DNA of 64,000 nt from Motilimonas sp. E26 (GCF_021278025.1 NZ_JAIBHJ010000004.1:121116-185115), one strand, 5' to 3'. Positions 55,801 to 64,000 are shown, numbered from the stretch's first letter. The notes: generated by a model from the letters alone, not told the origin. Numbers and translations are program-made.

Positions 55801-58010
55801 ATGCCTCACCTCACCTTTGGAAAGGTTACCGAGGTCAGTCAACATTACCATATCTTCTTCAGTGTGCGCTTATGGCGTTAGAAAATTGGTTGGTTGAATA
55901 TGTAGATACGTGTAGTGAAGACAATGAAATAGAATGGATATACGATTACTTGCTGAGAAAAAGTAACTCTGTAATGCCTACTTCTGTTTTATCTTCTGTG
56001 GCGACAGGTTTCCCTAATAAAGTAGGAAAAGCAGCATTTCCTTTACTGAAAACTCCTGATTTATACCATTTAGATTTAATTCGAATGACGCAAGAAATGG
56101 GGGGGAATGAATTACACTTTTTTAGTCATCAAAGAGAGGTAATGACAAAAATTTACATCGAGGAAAGAAGAAAAGCCGCACTTAGACCTTGGAGAAAAGA
56201 GTCTTTAGAAACCTTATTAACAAGGCTTCAATTCGTCAGTGAGTTAAGAGATGATGCTTTAAAAATTGTTGATGAATTGACAGGTGAAGCGATTGCTCGT
56301 AATGAAAAAAAACTTCGGTATATGGTACACCGAGTTGATACAAGGACTTGGGAAGCTGTTGAAGATAAAGATAATGATCGAATATTGCTTCAAAGCTCGT
56401 CTGAGCTTCCTGCAGATTTAAAGCAAGATCAACAGGAGTTTAACGAACAGTATGCAATTGATAACACTGTAACTAGTTTGAAATTATGGGGCCGAAAATT
56501 ATTCGAAGAGAAGTTGCTCGAAGAAAAATATTTCTCTTCATATCAAGATGCATTAATAGCCGCAAAAGAATCACTCAATTCCCTCCAAAAAGGTGAAATT
56601 CACAACTTTGCCGATATGGCGGTTGGTGCAATCACAACTGTTGCTGCTGTTTGTGTTAGAGATGATCTTTTGAACTTAAGTGATGGAGATAAAGAGTGGT
56701 GCCTAGGAGTTATCCTAGAGTCCATATTTATGCACGCAGATAATATGAATGGAACAACCGCCCATGATAAGACTGATTATTATGGCTCTGGAGCGTGTGC
56801 ATTTGTTTTGCCTAAATTATTTGAATTAGAGCTAGATTCAGAACAAGAAGAGCATTTGAAGTTTGCTTTGGCAACAGCGTTAACCCATGAGAACCTTAAT
56901 GTTAGTGCTTATGCTGCTAAGGGGGTAAGGGAATTTCTTTGGTCAAGAGACGCTGAATTAGCATCCAGTTGTATAGCTGGAATAGTTGAGTATTCCAGAT
57001 TACGAAGAGAAGATAGTGTGGTACGTAGGTTTTATCATCTACAAGGTGATGAGTTGCAAGCAGCTATGGAAAAATGGAATGCCCTTATAACAACATTTCG
57101 CAATGAATTAGTTGATGGAAAATTTAAGCTTTCGGTTAACGACATTTCTTTGGAAAGTCATTGTTCATGGTTTCTTCATTTACCAATGTTAATGGTTCCA
57201 TATTGTACTACGGATGATGTTCAGATTCAGTTGGTTAACAGGTTAGTGAATTTTGTATTTGATACTGAATATCAAAATCATCGTTCAAGTGGTGATGAAA
57301 AAATAAATCATGACATTAAAAAACAGATGCAAGATTGCCTTTCTGAGCATGTTATTTACTCAAGAAATAATAATTTTATGCCCTTTAAAGAGTTATTGGT
57401 CTTAGGGTGTTCAAAAGCCCCCAGCTTTATTTACTCTATAACACTCTCATATAATGTAGTAGTGGAAAAAGAAGATGATTACTACGCAGTCTGGGCACTT
57501 TGGAGTTTGTTAGCGCCAGAGGCACATAAGATAGCCATGAATGATGTCAATGACCGCTATGTAGGGTTACAGAATGATTTAAATCAGCTATTACGTGGAC
57601 TAATGTATGCGGATAGTCCTTGGCAAGGTCATCCTAATGAAGAGCGTGACATGAAGGCTGGGGCACACTATTTATTGGAATTTGCCAATCAATCTGCTGG
57701 CAATAGCCACGTTTTTGAAGCTTTAGCGTCTTTAATATATCACTTTCATAGTGTGTTCTTTGATAAAGGTATTCATCTTCTAGCTTCAAAGTTCACTGTG
57801 AACTCAGAACTTATAGGTAAGCAAATTAATACGGCTTATTACTTAGAAATGTCGATAGGACGATATCTTCAAATAGAAAATAGAGGTGTATTAAATAGGA
57901 AAATGTATAACTCATGCCTTGAGCTACTTAATGGAATTGTAGAAACTGGTTCTGCAAGGGCTTATTATCTACGAGAGCACATGATTAGATCGAGAAAAAT
58001 ACGTGTTTAG
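52896..58010 (+). CDS. Large STAND-type ATPase with N-terminal nuclease-like domain, putative antiphage protein
   Basis: The protein has 1704 residues. The N-terminal domain (about 15-120) starts 'GGGGVNFETRVQAAFALALL' and has Asp63-Asp64 and Q82-I-K84, a PD-(D/E)XK-like D...(E/Q)xK pattern reminiscent of Cap4/DUF4297 nucleases. The ATPase has Walker A GARGVGKS at 319-326, a Walker B-like ILVIES at 382-387 and Thr-Gly-Arg at 418-420. A winged-helix-like segment with 'SPMHDVLEDWALEEYI' (about 574-589) resembles NACHT/STAND modules. Residues from about 600 to the end look alpha-helical and repeat-like, fitting a sensor. Domain order and size match Avs proteins, which sense phage proteins. Codon use is visibly AT-richer than in flanking genes. 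It is a single gene with no partner. Confidence 0.75.
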   Translation: MSNDVKQQSNPFSTGGGGVNFETRVQAAFALALLTKSCVPCLSQDMRAKELKFQNKYDGVNTDDFVLVATDKASNQSQLFAQIKHEITISGAVDSMFSEVINSAWKDFKSTDFNVENDSIALITGPLPKLEVNNTLPILEWAKYSSNSADFIKKSKTKGFTSEAKVNRLNIFRAQLTVANGGDAITDDELWLFLKVFQLVSFDLDAKYSVVANLLCSLIEYYSDELPSLVLSKLVTCAQEFNQNAGTLTQDNAPREVKLLFESTSRVNFENDFLKLKERGDHIFNGISNTINDYHIDRTDQIAEISEMYEVNDFLFVTGARGVGKSGVVKDFISTKGKDVPIFYLRAEDLDKNHLNEVFTSIGMNSTLGQIEGYFSLLKEKILVIESLEKVLELNYQDAFIDLLQYIKKQTGWTIIATGRDYAYQQLTFNYLQPSAIQFDSVNIEGLTTDQVAQVSEHIPELAGLISNDSLTELLKMPFFIEIAVRAIGNGAQFKSGDTEVDFRNTVWATVISKEADRKLGMPDKRRTTFINIAKQRAKKMLFGIRASEFDPEVIAKLEEDHLIHRDQKSATISPMHDVLEDWALEEYIESEYVENSHDLIQFLLTIGNEPAINRAFRLWLYRKLKFDDATNEFVEEVLTTDAIESYWKDEAIAAIMQHGSPEDFLYSLKSQLLKDDCALLVRFCFILRIACQRPSSLYNNLLVKDEKSGILKSLFLQPYGNGWEALFNFIYEVKHDLSNTMLTQVVEVINEWCGLINIYEELPNASQKVGLLCLWLLEPVKDSYRDEGRRKKILNALLKVSTAIKEKFDELMAQDVFISKVKPRRLSYVDELTSLALVGTNVPMLCKRDPDFIVKLSLHEWLLQKTEEDEFGYSSYGRIDVEESYGLDRERDFFPASGSKGPFKYLLESKPRLALDFIIKLCNLTAQKYAESEFGAPSADEQEKYFSDETAAKQVGVILNDGTLIKQYASPHLWKGYRGQSTLPYLLQCALMALENWLVEYVDTCSEDNEIEWIYDYLLRKSNSVMPTSVLSSVATGFPNKVGKAAFPLLKTPDLYHLDLIRMTQEMGGNELHFFSHQREVMTKIYIEERRKAALRPWRKESLETLLTRLQFVSELRDDALKIVDELTGEAIARNEKKLRYMVHRVDTRTWEAVEDKDNDRILLQSSSELPADLKQDQQEFNEQYAIDNTVTSLKLWGRKLFEEKLLEEKYFSSYQDALIAAKESLNSLQKGEIHNFADMAVGAITTVAAVCVRDDLLNLSDGDKEWCLGVILESIFMHADNMNGTTAHDKTDYYGSGACAFVLPKLFELELDSEQEEHLKFALATALTHENLNVSAYAAKGVREFLWSRDAELASSCIAGIVEYSRLRREDSVVRRFYHLQGDELQAAMEKWNALITTFRNELVDGKFKLSVNDISLESHCSWFLHLPMLMVPYCTTDDVQIQLVNRLVNFVFDTEYQNHRSSGDEKINHDIKKQMQDCLSEHVIYSRNNNFMPFKELLVLGCSKAPSFIYSITLSYNVVVEKEDDYYAVWALWSLLAPEAHKIAMNDVNDRYVGLQNDLNQLLRGLMYADSPWQGHPNEERDMKAGAHYLLEFANQSAGNSHVFEALASLIYHFHSVFFDKGIHLLASKFTVNSELIGKQINTAYYLEMSIGRYLQIENRGVLNRKMYNSCLELLNGIVETGSARAYYLREHMIRSRKIRV

Positions 58011-58234
58011 TTATACTAATTTTTACTTGCTTAGACTAGATCTTACAGTCATCAAGTGCGTCTTGGTGGCTGTACTTAAGCCTGAATATTTACAATGTAG
58101 GTCTTCGATATTTTTCTCATCTAACTTAGTAGATATAGGATAAAAGTCCTTACTCATTTTTGTCCAAATATGTGCTGGAAAAGATAGATAATAACGCGCC
58201 GCTAAAAATCATAGCGACGCATTAGGCTTTTAGT

Positions 58235-59194
58235 TTAACTTGGTTTATTTTTACTCGGCGTTAGGCCTACGGTGTTCATCCAAGCATCGTAGTCAAGTAG
58301 GTTGGCTGGCAGGATGATCTTACGTGATGGATCTGCCAAACCTTGCATTTGCTTCATGTATTGCTCACTTAGTTGCATTTTCATTGCATTTTCACCGCCT
58401 GGCAATGACAGCACGTCAGCCATGGTTTCTATCGAGGATGCAGTAGCACGAGCAATAGAAATGATTTCTTGTGCTTTACCTTCGGCGGCGTTGATACGGC
58501 GCTGCTTTTCACCTTCAGAGCGGTTGATCATCTCGGTTTTTAGACCGAGTGAACGATTGATGCGGCTTTGTTTATCACCTTCACTGCGGGCCATGATAGC
58601 GCGGCGCTCACGCTCTGCGTTAACTTGCATTTCCATTGCGTCACGTACGGTGCGTGGCGGGGTAATGTTTTTAATTTCATAGCGGTGCACTTTTATGCCC
58701 CAGCCTTCGCCAGCTTTTTCTAACACTTCGACCACTTTGGTGCTAATTAAATCGCGCTCTTCAAAGGTGCGGTCTAAATCTAATGTACCGATCACTGAGC
58801 GAGTGGTGGTTTGCGCCAGTTGCATGGCGGCATAGCGATAATCTGTGACGCCATAGCTGGCTTTCACCGGATCCATCACTGAGATATAAATTACGCCATC
58901 TACTTCAACATTAACTTCGTCTTTTGAGAAACATTCTTGTGGTGGTACATCGATGGTTTCTTCTTTTAGATCTTGAATACTGGCTACGCGATCGATAAAG
59001 GGCACAAGAGCATGAAAGCCTGCATCTAGGGTTTTGCTATAGCGACCAAGGCGTTCGACAACGTAGGCTTTTTGTGTCGGTACTAAGCGGATTGATTGAA
59101 AAAATTTAACAATCAAAACGAGAAACAGCGCGCCCCAAACCAGCATCACAAAGATGTCCATTAGGGAAATTTCTGAGCCAAAGAATTGTTCCAT
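58235..59194 (-). CDS. SPFH/stomatin-family membrane protein, second copy
   Basis: This 319-residue membrane-anchored SPFH protein (stomatin/prohibitin/flotillin/HflK type) has one N-terminal hydrophobic segment (about 12-33). The SPFH domain includes 'YVVERLGRYSKTLDAGFH', followed by a charged coiled-coil region with repeated 'EGDKQSRI' and 'EGEKQRRINAAEG'. It probably oligomerises at the inner membrane and marks membrane microdomains. Its ATG overlaps the stop of the other SPFH gene by one base, and nfeD is upstream. Confidence 0.88.
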   Translation of the reverse strand: MEQFFGSEISLMDIFVMLVWGALFLVLIVKFFQSIRLVPTQKAYVVERLGRYSKTLDAGFHALVPFIDRVASIQDLKEETIDVPPQECFSKDEVNVEVDGVIYISVMDPVKASYGVTDYRYAAMQLAQTTTRSVIGTLDLDRTFEERDLISTKVVEVLEKAGEGWGIKVHRYEIKNITPPRTVRDAMEMQVNAERERRAIMARSEGDKQSRINRSLGLKTEMINRSEGEKQRRINAAEGKAQEIISIARATASSIETMADVLSLPGGENAMKMQLSEQYMKQMQGLADPSRKIILPANLLDYDAWMNTVGLTPSKNKPS

Positions 59195-60114
59195 TACTTG
59201 GTTACTCCTTGAATGTTGTGAGTGACTTTATCCATTCCTTCAAAGAAGCCTTCTAGTTTAGCTACTTCTGTGGGGACAACTGATATTTCCGCAGTTTCAA
59301 GGATATCACCCGTTTGTTTTATAAAGTCTTCTAATAGGCGCATTTTCATTGCTTGATCGCCGCCGGGTTTGGCTAAAGCCTGAGTAACCATAGTGACGCC
59401 TTGGGCGCGGGCGTTAGCGATAATTTCAATTTCTTGCGCTTTACCTTCTGCTTCGTTAATTTGTTTTTGTTTGTCACCTTCAGAGATGTTAATGGCCTCT
59501 TGGCGCTCACCTTCTGATAGATTAATTGTGGACTCTTTGGCTGCCTCAGCTAAGGTGATTTCAGCACGTTTACTGCGCTCTGCTTCCATTTGTTTTTCTA
59601 GGGTGTGTACCACGTTGGCTGATGGCACGATATTTTTTATTTCGTAGCGTAATACTTTAATGCCCCAAGAGTCTGATGCTTTGTCTATTTCACGTACGAT
59701 GATTTCGTTTAAGCTATCCCGTTCAGAAAAAGTTTGCCCTAAGGTTAATTTACCAATCTCTGAGCGCATGGTCGTTTGCGCCAAGTTAACACTGGCACGG
59801 CGGTAATCTTCAATGCCATAGCTCGCTTTCTTTGCGTCCATCACTTTGATGTAAACCAAGCCATCTACTTGAATTTGGATGTTATCCCGTGAAATACAGT
59901 TTTGTGCGGGAATGTCTAATACCTGCTCACGGGTTTCGTGGCGATAGGCCACACTATCAAAAAACGGGATTAAGAAGTGGACTCCGGGTTGTAATACTGC
60001 ACGGTACTTTCCTAATCGCTCAATGACACAAATCTCGCGCATTTCTACTATTAATATCAATTTATAAATGATAAATAGCAGGACGATTAACGCGATGGTA
60101 AAAAACGCTAGCAT
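59194..60114 (-). CDS. SPFH/stomatin-family membrane protein, first copy
   Basis: The protein has 306 residues and the same architecture as its neighbour: one N-terminal membrane helix, the SPFH domain ('CVIERLGKYRAVLQPGVHFL'), and an alanine/glutamate-rich coiled coil with 'EGERQEAINISEGDKQKQI'. The two proteins are clearly related but differ at many positions, so they probably form mixed or separate oligomers. AGGAG is a good ribosome site. It follows nfeD by 10 nt. Confidence 0.88.
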   Translation of the reverse strand: MLAFFTIALIVLLFIIYKLILIVEMREICVIERLGKYRAVLQPGVHFLIPFFDSVAYRHETREQVLDIPAQNCISRDNIQIQVDGLVYIKVMDAKKASYGIEDYRRASVNLAQTTMRSEIGKLTLGQTFSERDSLNEIIVREIDKASDSWGIKVLRYEIKNIVPSANVVHTLEKQMEAERSKRAEITLAEAAKESTINLSEGERQEAINISEGDKQKQINEAEGKAQEIEIIANARAQGVTMVTQALAKPGGDQAMKMRLLEDFIKQTGDILETAEISVVPTEVAKLEGFFEGMDKVTHNIQGVTK

Positions 60115-60124
60115 GTTGACTCTC

Positions 60125-60604
60125 CTATAGTTTGAATTTGGATCTTAAATCGTCGTTAATTTTTTCAACCACGAGTGAAATATTGTCTCGGCATATGATC
60201 CGTACTTTGGTGCCTGGGGGGAGGGTTGAGCCATCGGCAATGGCCGGCCAAGTGGAGTCTAAACAAGATACGCGGCCAACGTGAGTTGCAGGGCCAATGG
60301 TTTCGACAACGGTTGCTTCTTTGCCATAAAGGTAAGCATCTTCATCGGTGTCATCAATATGGCTGTCACCACCGACCATATTTTGTGCCACATTACGAAA
60401 TGCTAACAGCAGCACTAACGAAGAGATGAACCACAATGTTAATGCACCGACCCAAGTGGTGACCAAGCCAAATTGCAGGCTGGCGGCGACAACCAATGAA
60501 CCGATACCGATGAACACGACTATGCCGCCAGGAATAATAGCTTCTGCTGCCATTAACAGCGCACCAGCAGCAGCCCAGTAAATAGGGTGGGTTAATGCAT
60601 TCAT
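60125..60604 (-). CDS. NfeD-family membrane protein (short form)
   Basis: This 159-residue protein has two to three membrane segments followed by a C-terminal soluble OB-fold-like domain ('VGRVSCLDSTWPAIADGSTL'). This is the short NfeD form that partners stomatin-like proteins. AAGGAGT precedes the ATG. It is the first gene of the NfeD-SPFH-SPFH operon. The 271 bp before it separate it from the divergent response regulator gene. Confidence 0.88.
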   Translation of the reverse strand: MNALTHPIYWAAAGALLMAAEAIIPGGIVVFIGIGSLVVAASLQFGLVTTWVGALTLWFISSLVLLLAFRNVAQNMVGGDSHIDDTDEDAYLYGKEATVVETIGPATHVGRVSCLDSTWPAIADGSTLPPGTKVRIICRDNISLVVEKINDDLRSKFKL

Positions 60605-60875
60605 GTTGACTCCTTAATTTCAGTTATCATAGTAACAGGTGCGCGCGCTAAATGGGTTGAGCCAGTTAATACAATCTGAGTTTCTTTTGAGTTTAAGTTT
60701 AGAGTAAACGTTAGAGTGTGCGACATATTATGTCAATTTGTTTTTCCTGTTTTTTCACAAACCTTGTGATTTATCACTTTATTGCTTAAGTTGAATGATT
60801 GTATCGATTTAAGTGAATATATTGGGGTTCTTTACTATTATTTAAATAATTGAATTCCGATTAAAATGGTTATCT

Positions 60876-61937
60876 ATGGCGATTAGCGCCCCAGTAATGT
60901 ATCAAGAGAAAGTCATTATATGTGATGACTCAATCACTAATGTGCTCGTCATGACAGAAATGCTAAATCAGTTAATGGCGCCTTTTGAGTTAATTGCTTT
61001 GACTGATTCCCGCAAGGTTATGTCTTATGTTGACGAATCAACATCTTTGTTGATCCTTGATATAGAGATGCCATTTTATACGGGCTACGATATTCTTATG
61101 CAAGTGCGGCAACGTTTCACTCCTGAGCAGGTATCAGTGATTGTCGTCAGTGGCTCAAGTGCGCAAGCCAGTCATATAAAAGCGTTAAAAGTGGGGGCGA
61201 ATGATTTTATTAAAAAGCCTTACGATGAATATGAACTGAAATTACGCGTGATGAACCAATTAAAGCTGATACATGCATTTAAGCAGCAAAAACGCTCTAA
61301 CGTCCAGCTTGAAAAAATTATCCAACAACGTACTAAAGAGCTGGAAGAAGCAACGGAATGTCTGATTATGAACTTAGCGAATATGGCAGAATTGCACGAT
61401 GAAAATACTGGTCAGCATATCATGCGAGTGGGTAAATTTTCTGGACTGTTAGCAAAAGCCTGTGGTTTACCTGAGCATGTTGTACGTTTAATAGAAAAAG
61501 CGGCGCCGATGCATGACATTGGTAAGCTACATATTCCGGATAAAATTTTGTTTAAACCGGGCAAGTTAACCGATGAAGAATTTGCCATCATGAAAACCCA
61601 CGTGGATGTGGTGGATGAAATCCTTATCGATCATCCCTCGGTATTGATTCAAATGGCAAAATCAATAGCGAAACATCACCATGAAAAGTGGGATGGTACA
61701 GGTTATAGTGAAGGGTTAAGTGGGCAATCTATTCCGATTGAGGGGAGGATTGTTTGTTTGGTCGATGTGTTTGACGCCCTAACCACCGCGCGTCCTTATA
61801 AACCGGCTTGGCCTGTTGACGATGCTATTGGTTATATTGTGGCGCAATCAGGTAAACAATTTGATCCTAACCTGGTGACTATTTTGGTTGATAATCTGGC
61901 GGATTTTCTTGAAATTAAATCAAATTTTGAAGATTAA
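60876..61937 (+). CDS. Response regulator with HD-GYP-type output domain
   Basis: The protein has 353 residues. The REC domain (about 12-130) has the phospho-acceptor Asp62 in 'LILDIEMP' and Lys114 in 'FIKKP'. A coiled linker leads to an HD-GYP domain with His213-Asp214 in 'MHDIGKLHIPD' and the GYP region 'HHHEKWDGTGYSEGL'. In that region serine replaces the usual proline, so it is GYS. HD-GYP proteins hydrolyse cyclic-di-GMP; the substitution may alter or leave activity. No histidine kinase gene is adjacent. Confidence 0.88.
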   Translation: MAISAPVMYQEKVIICDDSITNVLVMTEMLNQLMAPFELIALTDSRKVMSYVDESTSLLILDIEMPFYTGYDILMQVRQRFTPEQVSVIVVSGSSAQASHIKALKVGANDFIKKPYDEYELKLRVMNQLKLIHAFKQQKRSNVQLEKIIQQRTKELEEATECLIMNLANMAELHDENTGQHIMRVGKFSGLLAKACGLPEHVVRLIEKAAPMHDIGKLHIPDKILFKPGKLTDEEFAIMKTHVDVVDEILIDHPSVLIQMAKSIAKHHHEKWDGTGYSEGLSGQSIPIEGRIVCLVDVFDALTTARPYKPAWPVDDAIGYIVAQSGKQFDPNLVTILVDNLADFLEIKSNFED

Positions 61938-61961
61938 ATTTAAATATAGAAGGGAATAAAT

Positions 61962-62037
61962 TGGTGGAGCCATGCGGGATCGAACCGCAGACCTCAACGC
62001 TGCCAGCGTTGCGCTCTCCCAGCTGAGCTATGGCCCC
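61962..62037 (-). tRNA. tRNA-Ala (anticodon GGC)
   Basis: This 76-nt tRNA has a complete cloverleaf. The acceptor end GGGGCCA pairs with TGGCTCC and is followed by encoded CCA. The anticodon loop CTGGCAG gives GGC, and the T loop has GGTTCGATCC. It is identical to the next tRNA gene, 24 bp away. Confidence 0.97.
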
Positions 62038-62061
62038 AATAGTTTTATAATCATGCAAAAG

Positions 62062-62137
62062 TGGTGGAGCCATGCGGGATCGAACCGCAGACCTCAACGC
62101 TGCCAGCGTTGCGCTCTCCCAGCTGAGCTATGGCCCC
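62062..62137 (-). tRNA. tRNA-Ala (anticodon GGC), second copy
   Basis: This gene is identical over 76 nt to the one at 61962-62037 and closer to the promoter at 62200-62228. Both are likely processed from one transcript. Confidence 0.97.
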
Positions 62138-62199
62138 TTAACTTTTACTTGTTACAAACTAACTACTTAACGCCGTCTGATTTGCATTAAGTGAGGCGC

Positions 62200-62228
62200 A
62201 TTTTATGCACCTCACTGTGTGCTGTCAA
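62200..62228 (-). promoter_or_regulatory. Promoter of the tRNA-Ala operon
   Basis: On the minus strand TTGACA (62228-62223), a 17-bp spacer and TAAAAT (62205-62200) make a near-consensus sigma-70 promoter. It is followed by a GC-rich discriminator GCGCCTC typical of stringently controlled stable RNA genes. An inverted repeat at 62191-62215 overlaps the -10. Confidence 0.75.
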
Positions 62229-62247
62229 CACTAAAAAGCAGCTAAAA

Positions 62248-63660
62248 TTAATTCGCCGCTCTGTTTGCTATAAATTCCAGCGCTTTGCTTATTCTTTCGA
62301 CACTGCGGGTTTTACCTATCAGCTTTAAAGTAATGTCTAATGAAGGTGACTGACCTGCGCCAGTGATAGCAACGCGCAGTGGCATACCTACTTTACCCAT
62401 GCCAAGTTCGAGTTCATCTGCGGCATCTTGAATAGCCTGATGTAATACACTTTCATCATTCCAGTCTTCGATGGCTTGCAGTTTTTCTTGTACTTTTTGC
62501 AGTGGCTCTGCGGCGACAGGGCGTAAATGTTTCTTTGCCGCGCCAGCCTCAAACTCGCTGAAATCCTCATAGAAATAGCGGCTTGATGCAGCAAGCTCTT
62601 TTAAGGTTTTAGCGCGCTCAGATAACGCTGGTACGATATCGCTTAGGGCAGGGCCGTTTGCAATATCAATACCTTGGTCTTGCATGTGCCACTCTAGGAA
62701 GCTGGCGACGTGTGCAGGATTGCCGGTTTTGATGTAATGCTGATTTAACCAATTTAGCTTTTCGGTATTAAACGCCGAAGCGGCTTTATTAATATCAGTT
62801 AATTTAAACAGGTCTTGCATTTCTTGCATGGAAAAAATTTCTTGATCGCCATGAGACCAACCTAAGCGTACTAAGTAGTTTAGAATAGCTTCAGGCAGGT
62901 AGCCGTCATCGCGATACTGCATCACACCCACTGCACCATGACGCTTAGATAATTTAGCGCCGTCATCGCCTAAGATCATCGATACATGTGCGTACACAGG
63001 AACGGGTGCGCCTAATGCTTTCAATATGTTAATTTGGCGAGGGGTGTTATTGATGTGATCTTCACCGCGAATAACATGGGTAATACCCATGTCCCAGTCA
63101 TCAACAACAACACAGAAGTTGTAAGTAGGTGCGCCATCGCTGCGTAAAATGATTAGGTCGTCTAATTCAGTGTTTTGAAACTCAATGGGACCACGCACTT
63201 GGTCGTCAAAAATAACGCTGCCAGTTTGCGGGTTTTTAAACCGTATAACATAGGGTTTATCAGCGGGGTAATCTGTGCGGTCACGCCATTCACCGTTATA
63301 CCTAGCGTTTTCACCTTTTGCCATTTGCGCTTCACGCATGGCTTCTAGTTCTTCCGGTGTGCAGTAACAGCGGTAAGCTTTTCCTTCATCAACTAATTTT
63401 TGGATTAACTCTTTATAGCGATCAAAACGCTTAGTTTGATAATACGGGCCTTCATCCCATGTTAAACCTAACCACGTCATGCCTTCTAAAATGGCGTCAA
63501 CAGCCGGTTGGGTTGAACGTTCAAGGTCAGTATCTTCTATTCTTAGTACGAATTCACCTTGGTTGGCCTTGGCATATAACCAAGAATATAGTGCGGTGCG
63601 CGCACCACCAATGTGTAAGTAGCCAGTTGGACTTGGGGCAAAACGCGTTTTTATAGTCAT
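62248..63660 (-). CDS. gltX: Glutamyl-tRNA synthetase
   Basis: GltX charges tRNA-Glu. The 470-residue class I synthetase has the HIGH-type motif '[13 protein letters not shown]' near the N-terminus, a cysteine pair in '[11 protein letters not shown]' of a zinc-binding region, and KLSKR (KMSKS-type) in '[14 protein letters not shown]'. The length matches E. coli GltX. tRNA-Ala genes lie downstream and the tRNA-Val promoter lies upstream on the other strand. Confidence 0.97.
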   Translation of the reverse strand: MTIKTRFAPSPTGYLHIGGARTALYSWLYAKANQGEFVLRIEDTDLERSTQPAVDAILEGMTWLGLTWDEGPYYQTKRFDRYKELIQKLVDEGKAYRCYCTPEELEAMREAQMAKGENARYNGEWRDRTDYPADKPYVIRFKNPQTGSVIFDDQVRGPIEFQNTELDDLIILRSDGAPTYNFCVVVDDWDMGITHVIRGEDHINNTPRQINILKALGAPVPVYAHVSMILGDDGAKLSKRHGAVGVMQYRDDGYLPEAILNYLVRLGWSHGDQEIFSMQEMQDLFKLTDINKAASAFNTEKLNWLNQHYIKTGNPAHVASFLEWHMQDQGIDIANGPALSDIVPALSERAKTLKELAASSRYFYEDFSEFEAGAAKKHLRPVAAEPLQKVQEKLQAIEDWNDESVLHQAIQDAADELELGMGKVGMPLRVAITGAGQSPSLDITLKLIGKTRSVERISKALEFIANRAAN

Positions 63661-63842
63661 AACAGACTTGTGTCCTTTATTTTGAATAGAAAAATTGGTG
63701 TCATTTTATCCTTCCAGCAGCTCAAGCTCAATTTTTGTCTGAGCTTAAAACACCACTTGGCGCTTTTTTTAGCAAAACTAGCCTTGTTTTTATTCAAATG
63801 ACTTAAAAAATGCGCAGTCGATAAAAATTGAAAAAAAAGGTG

Positions 63843-63870
63843 TTGACGATAAGAGTTAGCTCCCTATAAT
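63843..63870 (+). promoter_or_regulatory. Promoter of the tRNA-Val gene
   Basis: TTGACG (63843-63848), a 16-bp spacer and TATAAT (63865-63870) form a strong sigma-70 promoter. The next bases, ACGCCCTC, are a GC-rich discriminator. The tRNA begins 54 bp later, leaving room for a 5' leader. Confidence 0.85.
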
Positions 63871-63923
63871 ACGCCCTCACAAACACAGCGGATGTCGCAA
63901 CGAGGCAAACGTTGATTTGGAAA

Positions 63924-63999
63924 GGGCGATTAGCTCAGTTGGGAGAGCACCGCCCTTACAAGGCGGGGGTCACTGGTTCAAGCCCAGTATCGCCCACCA
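63924..63999 (+). tRNA. tRNA-Val (anticodon TAC)
   Basis: This 76-nt tRNA with encoded CCA has acceptor GGGCGAT pairing with ATCGCCC, anticodon loop CTTACAA (anticodon TAC) and T loop GGTTCAAGCC. It ends one base before the window edge; more tRNA genes may follow. Confidence 0.96.
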
Positions 64000-64000
64000 C

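Noticed and set aside
61972..62190. ORFs across the two tRNA-Ala genes on both strands
   Set aside because: Their length comes from the repeated tRNA sequence, which is clearly tRNA.
1..64000. CRISPR array, integrase-bearing island or prophage
   Set aside because: No regularly spaced repeats, cas genes, integrase or phage structural genes were seen.

Overview
This window is chromosomal DNA from a gammaproteobacterium. The best fit is Shewanella or a close relative. The reasons are the gene order dxr-rseP-bamA-skp-lpxD-fabZ-lpxA-lpxB-rnhB-dnaE-tilS, the divergent asnC/asnA pair, a CoA-disulfide reductase-rhodanese fusion of the type known from Shewanella loihica, a PnuC-type transporter beside a thiamine kinase-like gene, and gltX flanked by tRNA-Ala and tRNA-Val genes. 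The assignment rests on recognised families and gene order, not on a database search.

Layout. 1-13650: outer-membrane biogenesis, lipid A, fatty acid and replication operon. 13651-24360: an accessory region. It holds two decayed minus-strand genes with signal peptides, an IS982-type element, three related genes for small multi-pass membrane proteins (one split by a 262-bp MITE, one frameshifted in a T run), and then an intact, overlapping three-gene vWA / PP2C phosphatase / transmembrane Ser-Thr kinase operon of the TerY-P type. 24533-32718: an AraC regulator, a small membrane protein with a leader-like ORF, nitroreductase NfsA, a CARB-like class A beta-lactamase, a DUF3429 protein and a two-gene RND efflux system. 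32894-36203: a sulfur/persulfide module (CoADR-Rhd, DUF2892, an ArsR regulator with two cysteines, and a two-gene YeeE/YedE transporter) around an 18-bp palindromic operator candidate. 36239-39692: a shrunken FadE-like protein at the position where E. coli has fadE, followed by gmhA and yafJ. 39792-51782: LysE/AraC, asnC/asnA, VF530 protein, MltD, a MepA-like peptidase, a thiamine uptake cluster (YkoF-like, PnuT, thiamine kinase-like) and a glycerate cluster (cdaR, gntP-type permease, garK).

51830-58010 holds a sulfotransferase-like gene and then a solitary AT-rich gene of 1704 codons. It encodes an N-terminal putative PD-(D/E)XK nuclease, a STAND/NACHT-like P-loop ATPase and about 1100 residues that look alpha-helical. 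This is the architecture of Avs-type antiphage sensors, and it is the strongest candidate for a new or little-described defense gene. 58235-64000 returns to housekeeping genes: an NfeD/SPFH/SPFH membrane operon, a REC-HD-GYP response regulator, two identical tRNA-Ala(GGC) genes, gltX, and tRNA-Val(TAC) with a strong promoter.

The two places worth a second look are (i) the 52896-58010 gene and the perfect palindrome in its leader, and (ii) the 15.5-24.4 kb region. In the second, a membrane-protein family in different states of disruption (intact with a C9 tract, MITE-split, T8 frameshift) lies directly upstream of a kinase/phosphatase/vWA signalling triad. No CRISPR array, integrase or complete prophage is visible.
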